Source: an uncultured Acetatifactor sp.
Lineage (GTDB): Bacteria > Bacillota > Clostridia > Lachnospirales > Lachnospiraceae
Direction: 5' to 3'
Assembly: GCA_947586055.1 (NCBI GenBank)
Contig: CANPXL010000004.1
Coordinates: 62,001 to 126,000 of the forward strand
DNA length: 64,000 bases
Below are positions 37,395-46,188 of this stretch, one piece after another. A model generated the notes under the pieces. That model searched no databases and had not been told where the DNA came from. It saw only the letters and a program-made list of their open reading frames with translations. Both the position numbers and the translations under genes were made by a program. Every line of letters begins with the position of its first letter. Position 1 is the first letter of the stretch.

Positions 37395-37428
37395 AACGGC
37401 CCCGTAAACGCCGGTTTACAGGGCCGTT
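37395..37428 (-). terminator. Intrinsic terminator of gdhA
   Basis: A 15-base stem (37395-37409 with 37414-37428) with one C/A mismatch and a 4-base loop lies 29 bases beyond the gdhA stop. It is followed on the minus strand by TTTGCGTTTC, a modest T-rich tail. Confidence 0.75.
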
Positions 37429-37457
37429 CCATTTCATCTGTTATTTTTTATGTTCCC

Positions 37458-38828
<1,371 letters not shown>

Positions 38829-38848
38829 TTACTGTTGTTTCACAGACT

Positions 38849-38877
38849 ATTATATACCCTGTTTTTTAAATTCTCAA
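38849..38877 (-). promoter_or_regulatory. gdhA promoter
   Basis: TTGAGA (38872-38877) and TATAAT (38849-38854) on the minus strand with a 17-base spacer and an AT-rich upstream stretch. The leader is about 40 bases. Confidence 0.85.
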
Positions 38878-38950
38878 CACACTTTAATTCGTTAAATTGT
38901 AAAAGTTTTGGCCCTTTTTTTCGTCATGTTGCACAAATTTACACAAAAAC

Positions 38951-39382
38951 TTACAGATACTGCTTCAGTCTTTCCACATTTTTTTCTTCAAATTCGATCA
39001 GCTGTCTGGCCAGAGCCACAGGCTTCGGCCCCGCGTTCTCATTGTGCCGGAGCACCTTCTCCATCTCCAGGATCCCATTCGTCGTATTCCGGATCATCAT
39101 TTCCGCAATATGCCCCGTGCTGGTGTTCAGCATGGTATTGTAGTGAATATTTGTGCGCAGCAGCGCGTCCGAAAGGACGCTGCTCTGATAGCCCTCCGTC
39201 CTGGCCTGCAGAAGCTGTCTGGAAGCTTCATTGTGCAGTTCCGAATATTTGATGGATTGTCTCGAGATCTGCATGGAAAGCGCGTCGTCACTGACCTTGT
39301 CCGAGATGGTGCGTATGGCTTTCATGGCCATATCGGTATTGCGCTGAATTTCTCTGTACACCGTCGCTTCCTGTGCCGTCAT
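38951..39382 (-). CDS. Hypothetical helical protein of 143 aa
   Basis: The chosen start at 39382 (MTAQEATVYREIQRNTDMAM) has AGAGGGAC just upstream; an ATG 21 codons earlier is unsupported. The protein is helical throughout, without cysteine, signal peptide or membrane span. Its composition resembles ferritin-like or coat-associated proteins of Clostridia, but I cannot name the family. Single gene between gdhA and the SH3 protein, on the same strand. Confidence 0.75.
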   Translation of the reverse strand: MTAQEATVYREIQRNTDMAMKAIRTISDKVSDDALSMQISRQSIKYSELHNEASRQLLQARTEGYQSSVLSDALLRTNIHYNTMLNTSTGHIAEMMIRNTTNGILEMEKVLRHNENAGPKPVALARQLIEFEEKNVERLKQYL

Positions 39383-39425
39383 AGTCCCTCTTTTCCGCCG
39401 TTTTTCCGCCCGCTTTCCCGCGTCC

Positions 39426-39464
39426 GAAAAAACAGCCCTTTGCATTCTTTATGCAAAAGGCTGT
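39426..39464 (-). terminator. Terminator of the SH3 protein gene
   Basis: A stem of 14 positions with one mismatch (39432-39445 with 39451-39464) and 5-base loop is followed by six T on the minus strand. It lies 34 bases after the SH3 gene and before the 143-aa gene. Confidence 0.85.
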
Positions 39465-39497
39465 CCAATTCCTGTTTTTTTATTCATTTTTCAAGGC

Positions 39498-40790
39498 TTA
39501 ACTCTGCTGGACAAACTCCGCCTTCACGTAAGCGATCTGTCCGTTGAACACGACCTTGCACCAGTCGCCTTCCACCGCCAGAAGATCCAGACTTTCTCCG
39601 CCCGTCAGCATCCCGAGCTTTTCCGAATCCTGACTGGCGCCGGCGCGCACGTTGATATTAGTGGTCGCCGTCACCTTTCCGATCACTTCCTGCCCGGCAG
39701 CGCTCTCCGCAAATTCCAGATACTCGGACTTGATATATCCGTCCCCTCCTTCAAATACCACGCGGGTCCAGCCGTTTACGCCAACCTCCTGCACCTTGAC
39801 TCTGGTGCCGGCGGTCACGCGCCCCAGCTTGTCGGCCTGTTCGCTGTCAGAGCTTCTCACGTTGACGGTGGTGGTCGCGGTGGCGTATTCCGGCGTGACG
39901 GTCTCCGTCGGCTGCGGCTCCGGCGTCTGGGCGGAGTCTCCGCCCTCCTGCGCTTCTCCGGCTTCCCCTGTCTGCGTGTCCTGAGACTGGTTCTGGCCCG
40001 CCAGAGCGACGCCGCGTTCGATCTGTACCTGATTGATCACTTCCGCGACGTAGGTTTCCAGCGCCTGGTTTTCCCTCATCAGGTCGTCGTATTCCACCTT
40101 TACGCGGGTATAAAAATCGCTGACGTCAGCCTGATTGCTGACCGCCGTGATATAAACTTCTTCCTCCTGCGTAAGATTCGCTTCGTTTTTAATATACAGT
40201 TTCCCGTTTTCATCCGTACAGATATAAACCGCATCGGAACCCGGAAACTCTTCCTCATGATTCAGGAAGCAGACGCGGTAATAGATGTAAGCCACCACCG
40301 AGCCGTCGTCGAGCCCCCTCTTCGTATTGACCTGAATCTGCGTGTAATGATCCAGATATTCCGACAGCGCCTTATAATACTGGAGATCATTCTCCGAGAT
40401 CGTATCGTAAAAAGAGCGCAGCGTCTCCATATCGCCCGCGGCAAGCGCGTCATAGTAAGAGACGATCAGGGAACTGACTTCCCCTTCCTGATTCATCTGC
40501 AGGGGCACCTCCGGGATCATATCCGCTGTCAGCGTCTCTCCCTCTCCCGCCGTATCGTCTTCCTTCCCGGCGTCCGCATCCGTATTTTCTCCGGCTGTGC
40601 CGGAAAACCAGTACTGGCCCTCGGAAGAACTTTCCTGCGGATCGCTGCCGCTTTCTTCCGTCCTCGCCTGATTCAGTTTCAGAGCCATTGCAACGGTGAC
40701 GGTCACCGCCGCGATAACGATTACGGGAAAAATAATTTTACTATGCTTCACAAAAAAATCGCGTATTTTCAGCCAAATATTCCGATGCAT
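39498..40790 (-). CDS. Membrane-anchored protein with two bacterial SH3 domains
   Basis: The protein has 430 residues. A short cytoplasmic start is followed by one transmembrane helix (about 19-37, IIFPVIVIAAVTVTVAMAL). An acidic linker (Glu/Asp/Ser-rich) leads to an NTF2-like region (about 105-215) and then two SH3b domains at the C-terminus (VNVRSSDSEQADKLGRVTAG and INVRAGASQDSEKLGMLTGG). SH3b domains bind cell-wall peptides, so it probably works at the cell wall. Start at 40790 with GAGGATGT close by; the spacing is short, and an ATG four codons upstream is an alternative. Confidence 0.82.
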   Translation of the reverse strand: MHRNIWLKIRDFFVKHSKIIFPVIVIAAVTVTVAMALKLNQARTEESGSDPQESSSEGQYWFSGTAGENTDADAGKEDDTAGEGETLTADMIPEVPLQMNQEGEVSSLIVSYYDALAAGDMETLRSFYDTISENDLQYYKALSEYLDHYTQIQVNTKRGLDDGSVVAYIYYRVCFLNHEEEFPGSDAVYICTDENGKLYIKNEANLTQEEEVYITAVSNQADVSDFYTRVKVEYDDLMRENQALETYVAEVINQVQIERGVALAGQNQSQDTQTGEAGEAQEGGDSAQTPEPQPTETVTPEYATATTTVNVRSSDSEQADKLGRVTAGTRVKVQEVGVNGWTRVVFEGGDGYIKSEYLEFAESAAGQEVIGKVTATTNINVRAGASQDSEKLGMLTGGESLDLLAVEGDWCKVVFNGQIAYVKAEFVQQS

Positions 40791-40844
40791 ACATCCTCGC
40801 ATTCTGCCGTTTGTCACGGCACAACCGTCCGCTTTCCTCCCAAG

Positions 40845-40868
40845 AAACGAAAAAGCCGCAAGCGGCTT
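40845..40868 (-). terminator. Terminator of the tRNA-Arg transcript
   Basis: A 7-bp stem (40853-40859 with 40862-40868, AAGCCGC/GCGGCTT) is followed on the minus strand by TTTCGTTT. It lies 45 bases after the tRNA. It also separates the tRNA from the SH3 gene, which then needs a promoter I could not find or read-through. Confidence 0.75.
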
Positions 40869-40898
40869 CCGGCAGACCAGACTATTACTATTACAGTA

Positions 40899-40911
40899 CA
40901 GGGTGATGTAA
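40899..40911 (-). repeat. Downstream arm of 13-bp inverted repeat flanking tRNA-Arg
   Basis: The 13 bases CAGGGTGATGTAA are the exact inverse of TTACATCACCCTG at 41001-41013. They begin immediately beyond the tRNA 3' end. In the precursor RNA the two arms would pair and enclose the whole tRNA. Confidence 0.85.
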
Positions 40912-40912
40912 A

Positions 40913-40984
40913 TGCAGCCGACAGGAATCGAACCTGCATTAAAGGCGTCGGAGGCCTTCGTTCTATCCATTAGACTACGGCTGC
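40913..40984 (-). tRNA. tRNA-Arg (anticodon CCG)
   Basis: The minus strand folds into a cloverleaf of 72 bases. Acceptor arms are GCAGCCG and CGGCTGC with discriminator A. The anticodon arm AAGGC-CTCCGAC-GCCTT gives anticodon CCG, reading CGG. The T arm contains GGTTCGATTCC. The CCA end is not encoded. A promoter lies directly upstream and a terminator downstream. Confidence 0.97.
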
Positions 40985-41000
40985 AAATATTACAAAATTG

Positions 41001-41013
41001 TTACATCACCCTG
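41001..41013 (-). repeat. Upstream arm of 13-bp inverted repeat flanking tRNA-Arg
   Basis: TTACATCACCCTG on the plus strand pairs perfectly with 40899-40911. It starts within a few bases of the predicted transcription start, so it would form the 5' end of the precursor. Confidence 0.85.
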
Positions 41014-41016
41014 ACT

Positions 41017-41045
41017 ATAATATCATAAAAAGTCCGGTCTGTCTA
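41017..41045 (-). promoter_or_regulatory. tRNA-Arg promoter
   Basis: Minus-strand TAGACA (41040-41045) and TATTAT (41017-41022) with a 17-base spacer. Transcription would start close to base 41010, at or just inside the inverted-repeat arm. Confidence 0.7.
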
Positions 41046-41099
41046 CCGTGAATTTAAAAAAGTCCGCATTTTTTCTCCAAAAAGAATGCCGTTTCCCCA

Positions 41100-41993
41100 T
41101 TACAGCACGATTTCAACGCGTTTTTCAGTCCGCCTGTAGCGGTACAGACTGTCTGTCAGCACTTCCTCGGGCGCCACCTGCGTCCGGTTTACCTCGCAGA
41201 TCATCGCCTTCAGTTTCTCCGGCTCCTCCTGCCCGCTGTCGGCAAGCAGGATCGTCTCATGCACGGAACTCGGCAGGATGTACAGATCGGCTCTGCATTT
41301 CTCCGCCAGCTGTTCCAGCACGTCGGGATAGAGCAGACAGCCGGCGCCGTTTTGTTTCTGGCGGTTGCTCAACACCCTCATGGGAATCTCTTCCGCCGTC
41401 TGTTCTTTCTTAAAGTCCCCGGTGAACGCTTCCCCGACCACTTCCTCCATGGTCCAGCACTGCCAGGGGAACAGCAAAGGCGTGTTCCGGTTCGCCAGTT
41501 CCATCAGCTCGTCCACGCTGCAGCCCCAGAGTTCCCTGTGGGAATTGCAGATCAGGATACTTCCCTCGCCCAGCGTCTCCCCCCGGTAGGCATAAAAGAA
41601 ACACACCGCCATGTCCAGAAATTCCACGTAAGGGATCTCCCGCAGCAGCTCTTCGTTTTCCGTCCGTCCAATCAGCCGGAAACAGATTCTGTTCTTCACC
41701 TTTTCAAAGTCTTTAAAAAATTCCATATCGACGTTTTTCACCGGCGCTTCCTGACCGCAAATGTCCGTCAGCCTGCGGATGATCTCCGCAAATGTCATGC
41801 CCTCCTCATAAGCTCTGAAAAAATGATCCAGATAAATCGTGGGCACCGCCTTCTGATCCTCTGTCGAAACCAGAAGCCCGTGAAGCCGTACGCCGTTGTT
41901 TTTTCTTACTTCCTTCAGTTCCACCCTGTGGTCCCCGCTCAGTCTATCCCTTACGGCGCCGCAGACTTTCTGTGCAAATTCATTGATATCCAT
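41100..41993 (-). CDS. DUF5688 family protein
   Basis: The 297-residue product starts MDINEFAQKVCGAVRDRLSG. It has the features of DUF5688, a family abundant in Lachnospiraceae: the early VELKEVRKNNGVRLHGLLV block, PTIYLDHFFRAYEEG, and the central LLREIPYVEFLDMAVCFFYA. No catalytic residues or transmembrane parts are evident. Start at 41993 follows AGAGGAAAC. Function is unknown; members often sit in accessory regions and toxin-like contexts, but nothing here shows a partner. Confidence 0.85.
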   Translation of the reverse strand: MDINEFAQKVCGAVRDRLSGDHRVELKEVRKNNGVRLHGLLVSTEDQKAVPTIYLDHFFRAYEEGMTFAEIIRRLTDICGQEAPVKNVDMEFFKDFEKVKNRICFRLIGRTENEELLREIPYVEFLDMAVCFFYAYRGETLGEGSILICNSHRELWGCSVDELMELANRNTPLLFPWQCWTMEEVVGEAFTGDFKKEQTAEEIPMRVLSNRQKQNGAGCLLYPDVLEQLAEKCRADLYILPSSVHETILLADSGQEEPEKLKAMICEVNRTQVAPEEVLTDSLYRYRRTEKRVEIVL

Positions 41994-42125
41994 ATAAGTT
42001 TCCTCTTTCTGCACCGCTATACTTTGATCGATCTGATCCGTGAATGTTAAGATGCCAGTCAGGTTGGCAAAGACTGCTGCGGACAGCGGTGCGGCCGGCA
42101 GCAGAAGAATTTCAGAAACAAATTC

Positions 42126-42157
42126 AGGCGGCAGCGCCCAAACGGGCACCACCGCCT
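42126..42157 (-). terminator. efp terminator
   Basis: A 14-bp stem (42126-42139 with 42144-42157), with some G-T wobbles and a 4-base loop, is followed by GAATTTGTTTC on the minus strand. It lies 37 bases after the efp stop. The rest of the 41994-42194 gap holds no recognisable gene. Confidence 0.7.
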
Positions 42158-42194
42158 TACAAGTCAGAATTCGGAAAAAGAATGGATCCCGCAG

Positions 42195-42752
42195 TCAGAC
42201 TCTGGACAGGTATTCTCCGGTCCTGGTATCGATCTTGATCTTGTCTCCCTGCTCTACAAACAGGGGAACCGCCACCTGTGCGCCGGTTTCCACCGTGGCC
42301 GGCTTGTTGGCGCCGGTCGCGGTATCGCCCTTGAATCCGGGTTCCGTCTCTGTGATCTCAAGTTCCACGAAGAGAGGCGGCTCCACGGAGAACACGCTTC
42401 CGTTGTGGGAGCAGATCTTGCACATCTCGTTCTCCTTTACGAACTTCAGCGCGTCTCCCACGGTGTCGGTGTTCAGAGCGATCTGCTCATAGTTCTCGGT
42501 ATCCATGAAGTAATAAAGATCGCCGTCCGAGTACAGATACTGCATATCCTTTCTATCAATACGAGCCTGGGGGCATTTCTCGGTGGGGCGGAAGGTCTTC
42601 TCAACCACGCCGCCGTTCTTGATGTTTTTCAGCTTTGTCCTGACGAAAGCCGCACCCTTACCAGGCTTAACATGCTGGAATTCGATGATCTGGTATACGT
42701 TGTTGTCCAATTCAATCGTAATACCATTTCTGAAATCACCTGCAGAAATCAT
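42195..42752 (-). CDS. efp: Elongation factor P
   Basis: EF-P relieves ribosome stalling at polyproline. The 185 residues show the three beta-barrel domains of EF-P. Domain I has the modification loop [14 protein letters not shown], with K32 at the tip; no modification gene (epmA/epmB, ymfI) is in the window. AGGAGGAATATAGT precedes the ATG at 42752. It follows the shikimate genes but is 92 bases away, across an AT-rich stretch likely to hold its own promoter. Confidence 0.97.
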   Translation of the reverse strand: MISAGDFRNGITIELDNNVYQIIEFQHVKPGKGAAFVRTKLKNIKNGGVVEKTFRPTEKCPQARIDRKDMQYLYSDGDLYYFMDTENYEQIALNTDTVGDALKFVKENEMCKICSHNGSVFSVEPPLFVELEITETEPGFKGDTATGANKPATVETGAQVAVPLFVEQGDKIKIDTRTGEYLSRV

Positions 42753-42844
42753 ACTATATTCCTCCTAATATTCTGTTCACAATATAATTCCTCATCAGTG
42801 TAATATAAAATTGTACAAATTTCAACCATTTTAGAAAAAATTTA

Positions 42845-43804
42845 TCACAAATTTTTCCGCCCCATACCCAGAATGCAGTCGATCGCCATCAGATACCCTT
42901 CCAGCCCTTTCCCGTAGATCTGCCTGTCGCAGACCGGCGCCGTCACGGAGATCCGGCGGAATTCTTCCCTCGCCGTAATGTCCGAAATATGGATCTCCAC
43001 CTTCGGCACGGTAATGCTGGCAAGGGCGTCCCGGATGGCGTAGCTGTAGTGGGTGAAAGCGCCGGGATTGATCACGATCCCTTCCGTTTTGTCAAAATAC
43101 GCCTCCTGAATGCGGTCGATGATGGCGCCCTCGTGGTTGCTCTGAAAAACCGTGATATCGCTGCCCGTCTCATCCGCCTTTTTCTGTATCATATCCAGAA
43201 GATACGGATAATCCTGCGTCCCGTAAATGCTTTTCTCCCGAATCCCCAGAAAATTAATGTTCGGCCCGTTAATGACCAGAATCTTCATCTTGTTCCTCTC
43301 CTTTTCTATCGCGCGGAGGATTTCCTCCATTTCGAGACCGTCTACATCCACGATCAGGTCCGCACCGGACTCATAGGCTTCCCTTCGTTCCTCCATCAGT
43401 TCGCCGATCCGCTCCAGCGGATTTTCGCACTGAAGAAGGGGCCTTGTAGTATCGTCCTTCAGTCTCTGATACACCGTCTCCGGCCTGATCCGCAGCCACA
43501 CCACGGTTCCAAGCTGCCTTAAGAGCGCCCGGTTGACGGGATTTACCGGGGTGCCGCCGCCGACGGAATAGATCCGCGCTCCCGGCTGCTTCTGCGCCAG
43601 TTCCTCAAGCAGCGCCGTCTCTTTCTCCCGGAAATACGCTTCTCCCTCCTCCGCAAAGATCCTTCCGATGCTCTTTCCCTCCCTGCGCTCGATCAGCTTA
43701 TCCGTATCCTCCACGGGAATCTTCAGCCGGTAGGAAAGCTTCACTCCCACCGACGACTTTCCGCTTCCCATAAATCCTGTCAGAACCAGACTTTTCTCCT
43801 TCAT
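42845..43804 (-). CDS. aroK-aroQ: Shikimate kinase - type II 3-dehydroquinate dehydratase fusion
   Basis: One 319-residue frame holds two shikimate-pathway enzymes. Residues 1-170 are shikimate kinase: P-loop GFMGSGKS (10-17), DTDKLIERREGKSI and SVGGGTP. From residue 173, MKILVINGPNINFLGIREKS begins a complete type II dehydroquinase, including NPGAFTHYSYAIRDAL and EIHISDITAREEFRRISVTA. The join (EKERNKMKILV) has no linker, and the DNA keeps AAGGAG nine bases before the in-frame ATG at 43288. So dehydroquinase could be made both as fusion and as a free 147-residue protein. GGAAGGG precedes the kinase ATG at 43804. It lies 22 bases after aroE. Confidence 0.93.
   Translation of the reverse strand: MKEKSLVLTGFMGSGKSSVGVKLSYRLKIPVEDTDKLIERREGKSIGRIFAEEGEAYFREKETALLEELAQKQPGARIYSVGGGTPVNPVNRALLRQLGTVVWLRIRPETVYQRLKDDTTRPLLQCENPLERIGELMEERREAYESGADLIVDVDGLEMEEILRAIEKERNKMKILVINGPNINFLGIREKSIYGTQDYPYLLDMIQKKADETGSDITVFQSNHEGAIIDRIQEAYFDKTEGIVINPGAFTHYSYAIRDALASITVPKVEIHISDITAREEFRRISVTAPVCDRQIYGKGLEGYLMAIDCILGMGRKNL
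43298..43303 (-). promoter_or_regulatory. Internal Shine-Dalgarno for the AroQ part
   Basis: AAGGAG on the minus strand lies nine bases before the in-frame ATG at 43288 inside the aroK-aroQ fusion. The spacing is ideal for starting AroQ on its own. Confidence 0.6.
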
Positions 43805-43826
43805 CGCATTTCCCTTCCGTCCTTTT

Positions 43827-44705
43827 TTACCCTTCCGCAAGTCCCATAGCGCTGCGCATCGAACGATACGCCTTTCCCGCCAGCTCGCCGTCCACCCGGG
43901 CGCCGGTCCAGAGCTCATAGGCGATGATGCCCTGATAAAGAAGCATTTTCAGGCCCCCGAAGGCCCTGCCTCCGCTTTCCTCCACAAGGGACATGAACCG
44001 GGTCCTGGCCGGGTTAAAGACAAGATCGTAGCCTGTATGGACTTTCCCGTAAAAGCCGGGATCTTCAATAACCGCGCGCTCCACATCCGGATACATCCCA
44101 ATGCTGGTTGCCTGAATCGCAAGATATTTTCGCCCTGTATCCAGCGTTTTGTACGCCTCCAGCGCCAGCCCCCTGACGGCCTTCCTTCCCGAAATGCCGT
44201 TTACTTCTTCCGCGATGCGCACCGCCTTCTTAAGCGTCCGGTTCAGGATCAGGACCTCCTGCGCCCCGTTCTGCACAAGGAGCATCGCCACCGCCCGCGC
44301 CACGCCTCCCGCGCCCAGCAGCAGCACCCGCTCTCCTTCTATGTTCACGCGATCTTCGCCCATAGCCCGCAGCAGTCCCGGCATGTCCGTGTTATACCCT
44401 TTAAATCCCCCTTCGGTGCGGACCAGTGTGTTTACCGCTCCGATCCGCTCCGCCAAAGGGTCCAGTTCCCTCAGATACGGTATGACCCGGGTCTTATAGG
44501 GAACGGTCACGTTGCAGCCCAGCAGATTCAGAGCGTAAGCCCCTTCCACCGCGGCCCCTACCTGCTCCGGCGCCACATGAAAAGGCACATAGACCAGATT
44601 TTCCCCCATGGCCTCCGCCAGCGTATTGTGGATGGCCGGAGACATGGTATGTTCCACCGGATTTCCGATCAGCCCGCAGGTGCGGGTAGTTCCGTCGATT
44701 GTCAT
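43827..44705 (-). CDS. aroE: Shikimate dehydrogenase (NADP+)
   Basis: Reduces 3-dehydroshikimate to shikimate. The 292-residue product has the substrate motif GNPVEHTMSPAIHN (near residue 16), the catalytic Lys in NVTVPYKTRV, the Asp in GYNTDMPGLL and a Rossmann motif LLLGAGGVARAVAMLL. GAGGGAAA precedes the ATG at 44705. It stands directly before the aroK-aroQ fusion, so three consecutive pathway steps are encoded by two genes. Confidence 0.96.
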   Translation of the reverse strand: MTIDGTTRTCGLIGNPVEHTMSPAIHNTLAEAMGENLVYVPFHVAPEQVGAAVEGAYALNLLGCNVTVPYKTRVIPYLRELDPLAERIGAVNTLVRTEGGFKGYNTDMPGLLRAMGEDRVNIEGERVLLLGAGGVARAVAMLLVQNGAQEVLILNRTLKKAVRIAEEVNGISGRKAVRGLALEAYKTLDTGRKYLAIQATSIGMYPDVERAVIEDPGFYGKVHTGYDLVFNPARTRFMSLVEESGGRAFGGLKMLLYQGIIAYELWTGARVDGELAGKAYRSMRSAMGLAEG

Positions 44706-44789
44706 TTTCCCTCATTTCCGCGCGCCTTTGCGCGCTCTCTGTTTTTTCGGGACGCGCCGGTCCCCGCCGTGGGATCCCGCCTGAGGCGG

Positions 44790-45302
44790 TTACGACAGCC
44801 GCCCCTTTTTTACGGCCCTGTGATAAAAATAGAGAACGATCCTTTCCAGTCTGCGCTTCAGCACGATCTGGATCTCTTCCTTCGGATGGATGGGCTTTAC
44901 AAGGTACGTTTTAATCCCGCTCTTTTTCGCTCCCCACACATCGGTAAACAGCTGGTCGCCCACAAAAAGCGTATTCTCCGGAACCGTCCCCATATCCGTC
45001 ATGGCCTTTTCATACCCTTTCCGGCCCGGCTTTCCCGCTCGAAACACATACCGGGAACCGACGCTGTCGGCAAAAGGCTTCACCCGCGGTTCCTTGTTGT
45101 TGGACAGGAGGACCGTCTCGTATCCGATCCCGCGCAGTCTCTGAAAAAGCGCCCTCGCCCCTTCGTCCGCCGGCGCGCCGTGCGGCACCAGCGTATTGTC
45201 GATGTCGAAGATCACGCCGCGAAACCCCTGTCCATACAGCTCTTTATACGGGATATCGTAAGCGTTTTCCGTCTCATTGTCCGGATAAAAGCGCCGAAAC
45301 AT
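44790..45302 (-). CDS. yqeG: YqeG-family HAD phosphatase
   Basis: The 170-residue protein is a HAD-IIIA phosphatase. Motif I is FDIDNTLVPHG, followed by LLSNNKEPRV and GDQLFTDVWGAKKSG (motif III/IV). YqeG is conserved beside aroE-like genes in Bacillota and may act on a phosphatidylglycerophosphate-type or other phosphate; the substrate is not certain. GAGGAGACGAGG precedes the ATG at 45302. It lies 84 bases upstream of aroE. Confidence 0.93.
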   Translation of the reverse strand: MFRRFYPDNETENAYDIPYKELYGQGFRGVIFDIDNTLVPHGAPADEGARALFQRLRGIGYETVLLSNNKEPRVKPFADSVGSRYVFRAGKPGRKGYEKAMTDMGTVPENTLFVGDQLFTDVWGAKKSGIKTYLVKPIHPKEEIQIVLKRRLERIVLYFYHRAVKKGRLS

Positions 45303-45323
45303 AGCCTCGTCTCCTCTCTTCCT

Positions 45324-45731
45324 CTATCCGCAAAGCTGCGCGATCCGATCCGCGGTCTCCCGGATATTGTCCGCCAGCTTCCGCTCCACGGTCCCCATTA
45401 CCTGCGCGTTGCAGCGGCTCATGGGGATCAGCAGGATGGGGACATCCGCGGATGCCACAGCCTCCGCCATCCGCGGCGTGATCTCCCCCAGCATGGCGTT
45501 CGCCATGACGATTCCAATGGGCCCAGCGATCACATCCGCCTTTCCGCTGTTGTACACCGCAGCGTTTTCCCCCGTGGCTCCCACGGCCGCTCCGCCCTTC
45601 ATCATATTGGCGGTGGCCGCCGCGTTGGTTCCCACCGCCACGATCTCCGCCTCCGGAAATCTGACGTGCAGCTCTTCTATCAGACTGCGGCCCACACCGC
45701 CGCCCTGTCCGTCCATGACCATAATTCTCAT
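45324..45731 (-). CDS. DUF3842 family protein
   Basis: The 135-residue product starts MRIMVMDGQGGGVGRSLIEE, a glycine-rich nucleotide-binding-like N-terminus, and matches DUF3842, a family of small cytoplasmic proteins in Clostridia. Start at 45731 follows GGAGGAAAACGG; the six codons upstream lie within this ribosome site. It lies 21 bases before yqeG. Function unknown. Confidence 0.85.
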   Translation of the reverse strand: MRIMVMDGQGGGVGRSLIEELHVRFPEAEIVAVGTNAAATANMMKGGAAVGATGENAAVYNSGKADVIAGPIGIVMANAMLGEITPRMAEAVASADVPILLIPMSRCNAQVMGTVERKLADNIRETADRIAQLCG

Positions 45732-45893
45732 CCGTTTTCCTCCATACATACGTTACAGACACTTTCTTATCATACCATGTCCGGCCGTCCGTCTTCAAGT
45801 TCTTTCCGCCGTTTTGTGCGGATTTTTCCGCCGTTTTGTGCGGATTTTGACAGTTCCGCCCGCGCCATTCGCAAAGCCGCGCCGTAAAACTGC

Positions 45894-45921
45894 TTGACAA
45901 TTCACAGTTTTGCGGTATGAT
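45894..45921 (+). promoter_or_regulatory. Promoter of the ECF transporter gene
   Basis: TTGACA (45894-45899) and TATGAT (45916-45921) with 16 bases between. The start codon lies 268 bases downstream, so a leader of about 260 bases is transcribed. Confidence 0.85.
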
Positions 45922-45927
45922 AGAGTA

Positions 45928-46188
45928 TCATAGAGAAACAGATAAATCCGCTTTCCGAAAAAGCGGTGCGTTCTGAAGAATGCGTTTCCCTGTTCATTTA
46001 TGATCCCGACAAAAACAAAAAACCGCGGTTTTAAAGGACCGCAGCCAAAAGCCAGGAAAACTGCCAGGAAGGCGGGAAATTCCCAGAAGGGAATTTTGTT
46101 TTCGTGGCTTTTTTTCATGGCGCAAACCTGCACCAGGCCGTCCCAGTAGCCCAAACCGCAAATTCAAAAAGGAAAGAGGTAAATTCGT
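45928..46188 (+). promoter_or_regulatory. Structured leader, probable riboswitch or attenuator, upstream of ECF S component
   Basis: From the predicted start to the ATG, the RNA can form a 7-bp hairpin (45948-45954 with 45960-45966), a second hairpin (about 45969-45983), a GCGGT/ACCGC hairpin (46025-46042) and then an intrinsic terminator (46047-46115). This order, aptamer-like folds followed by a terminator before the coding region, is how riboswitches control vitamin transporter genes. I could not match the aptamer to TPP, FMN, cobalamin, THF, preQ1 or ZTP classes by eye. Confidence 0.6.
46047..46115 (+). terminator. Attenuator-type terminator in the ECF leader
   Basis: A 15-base stem with one mismatch (46047-46061 with 46098-46112) encloses two small hairpins, one a perfect 8-bp stem with AGAA loop (46077-46084 with 46089-46096). 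It runs directly into seven T (46109-46115). It ends 73 bases before the ATG, so it can only act as an attenuator of the downstream gene. Confidence 0.8.

Noticed and set aside
45795-46154. 119-codon minus-strand frame across the ECF promoter and leader
   Set aside because: It covers a clear promoter and terminator of the opposite strand and has no ribosome site.
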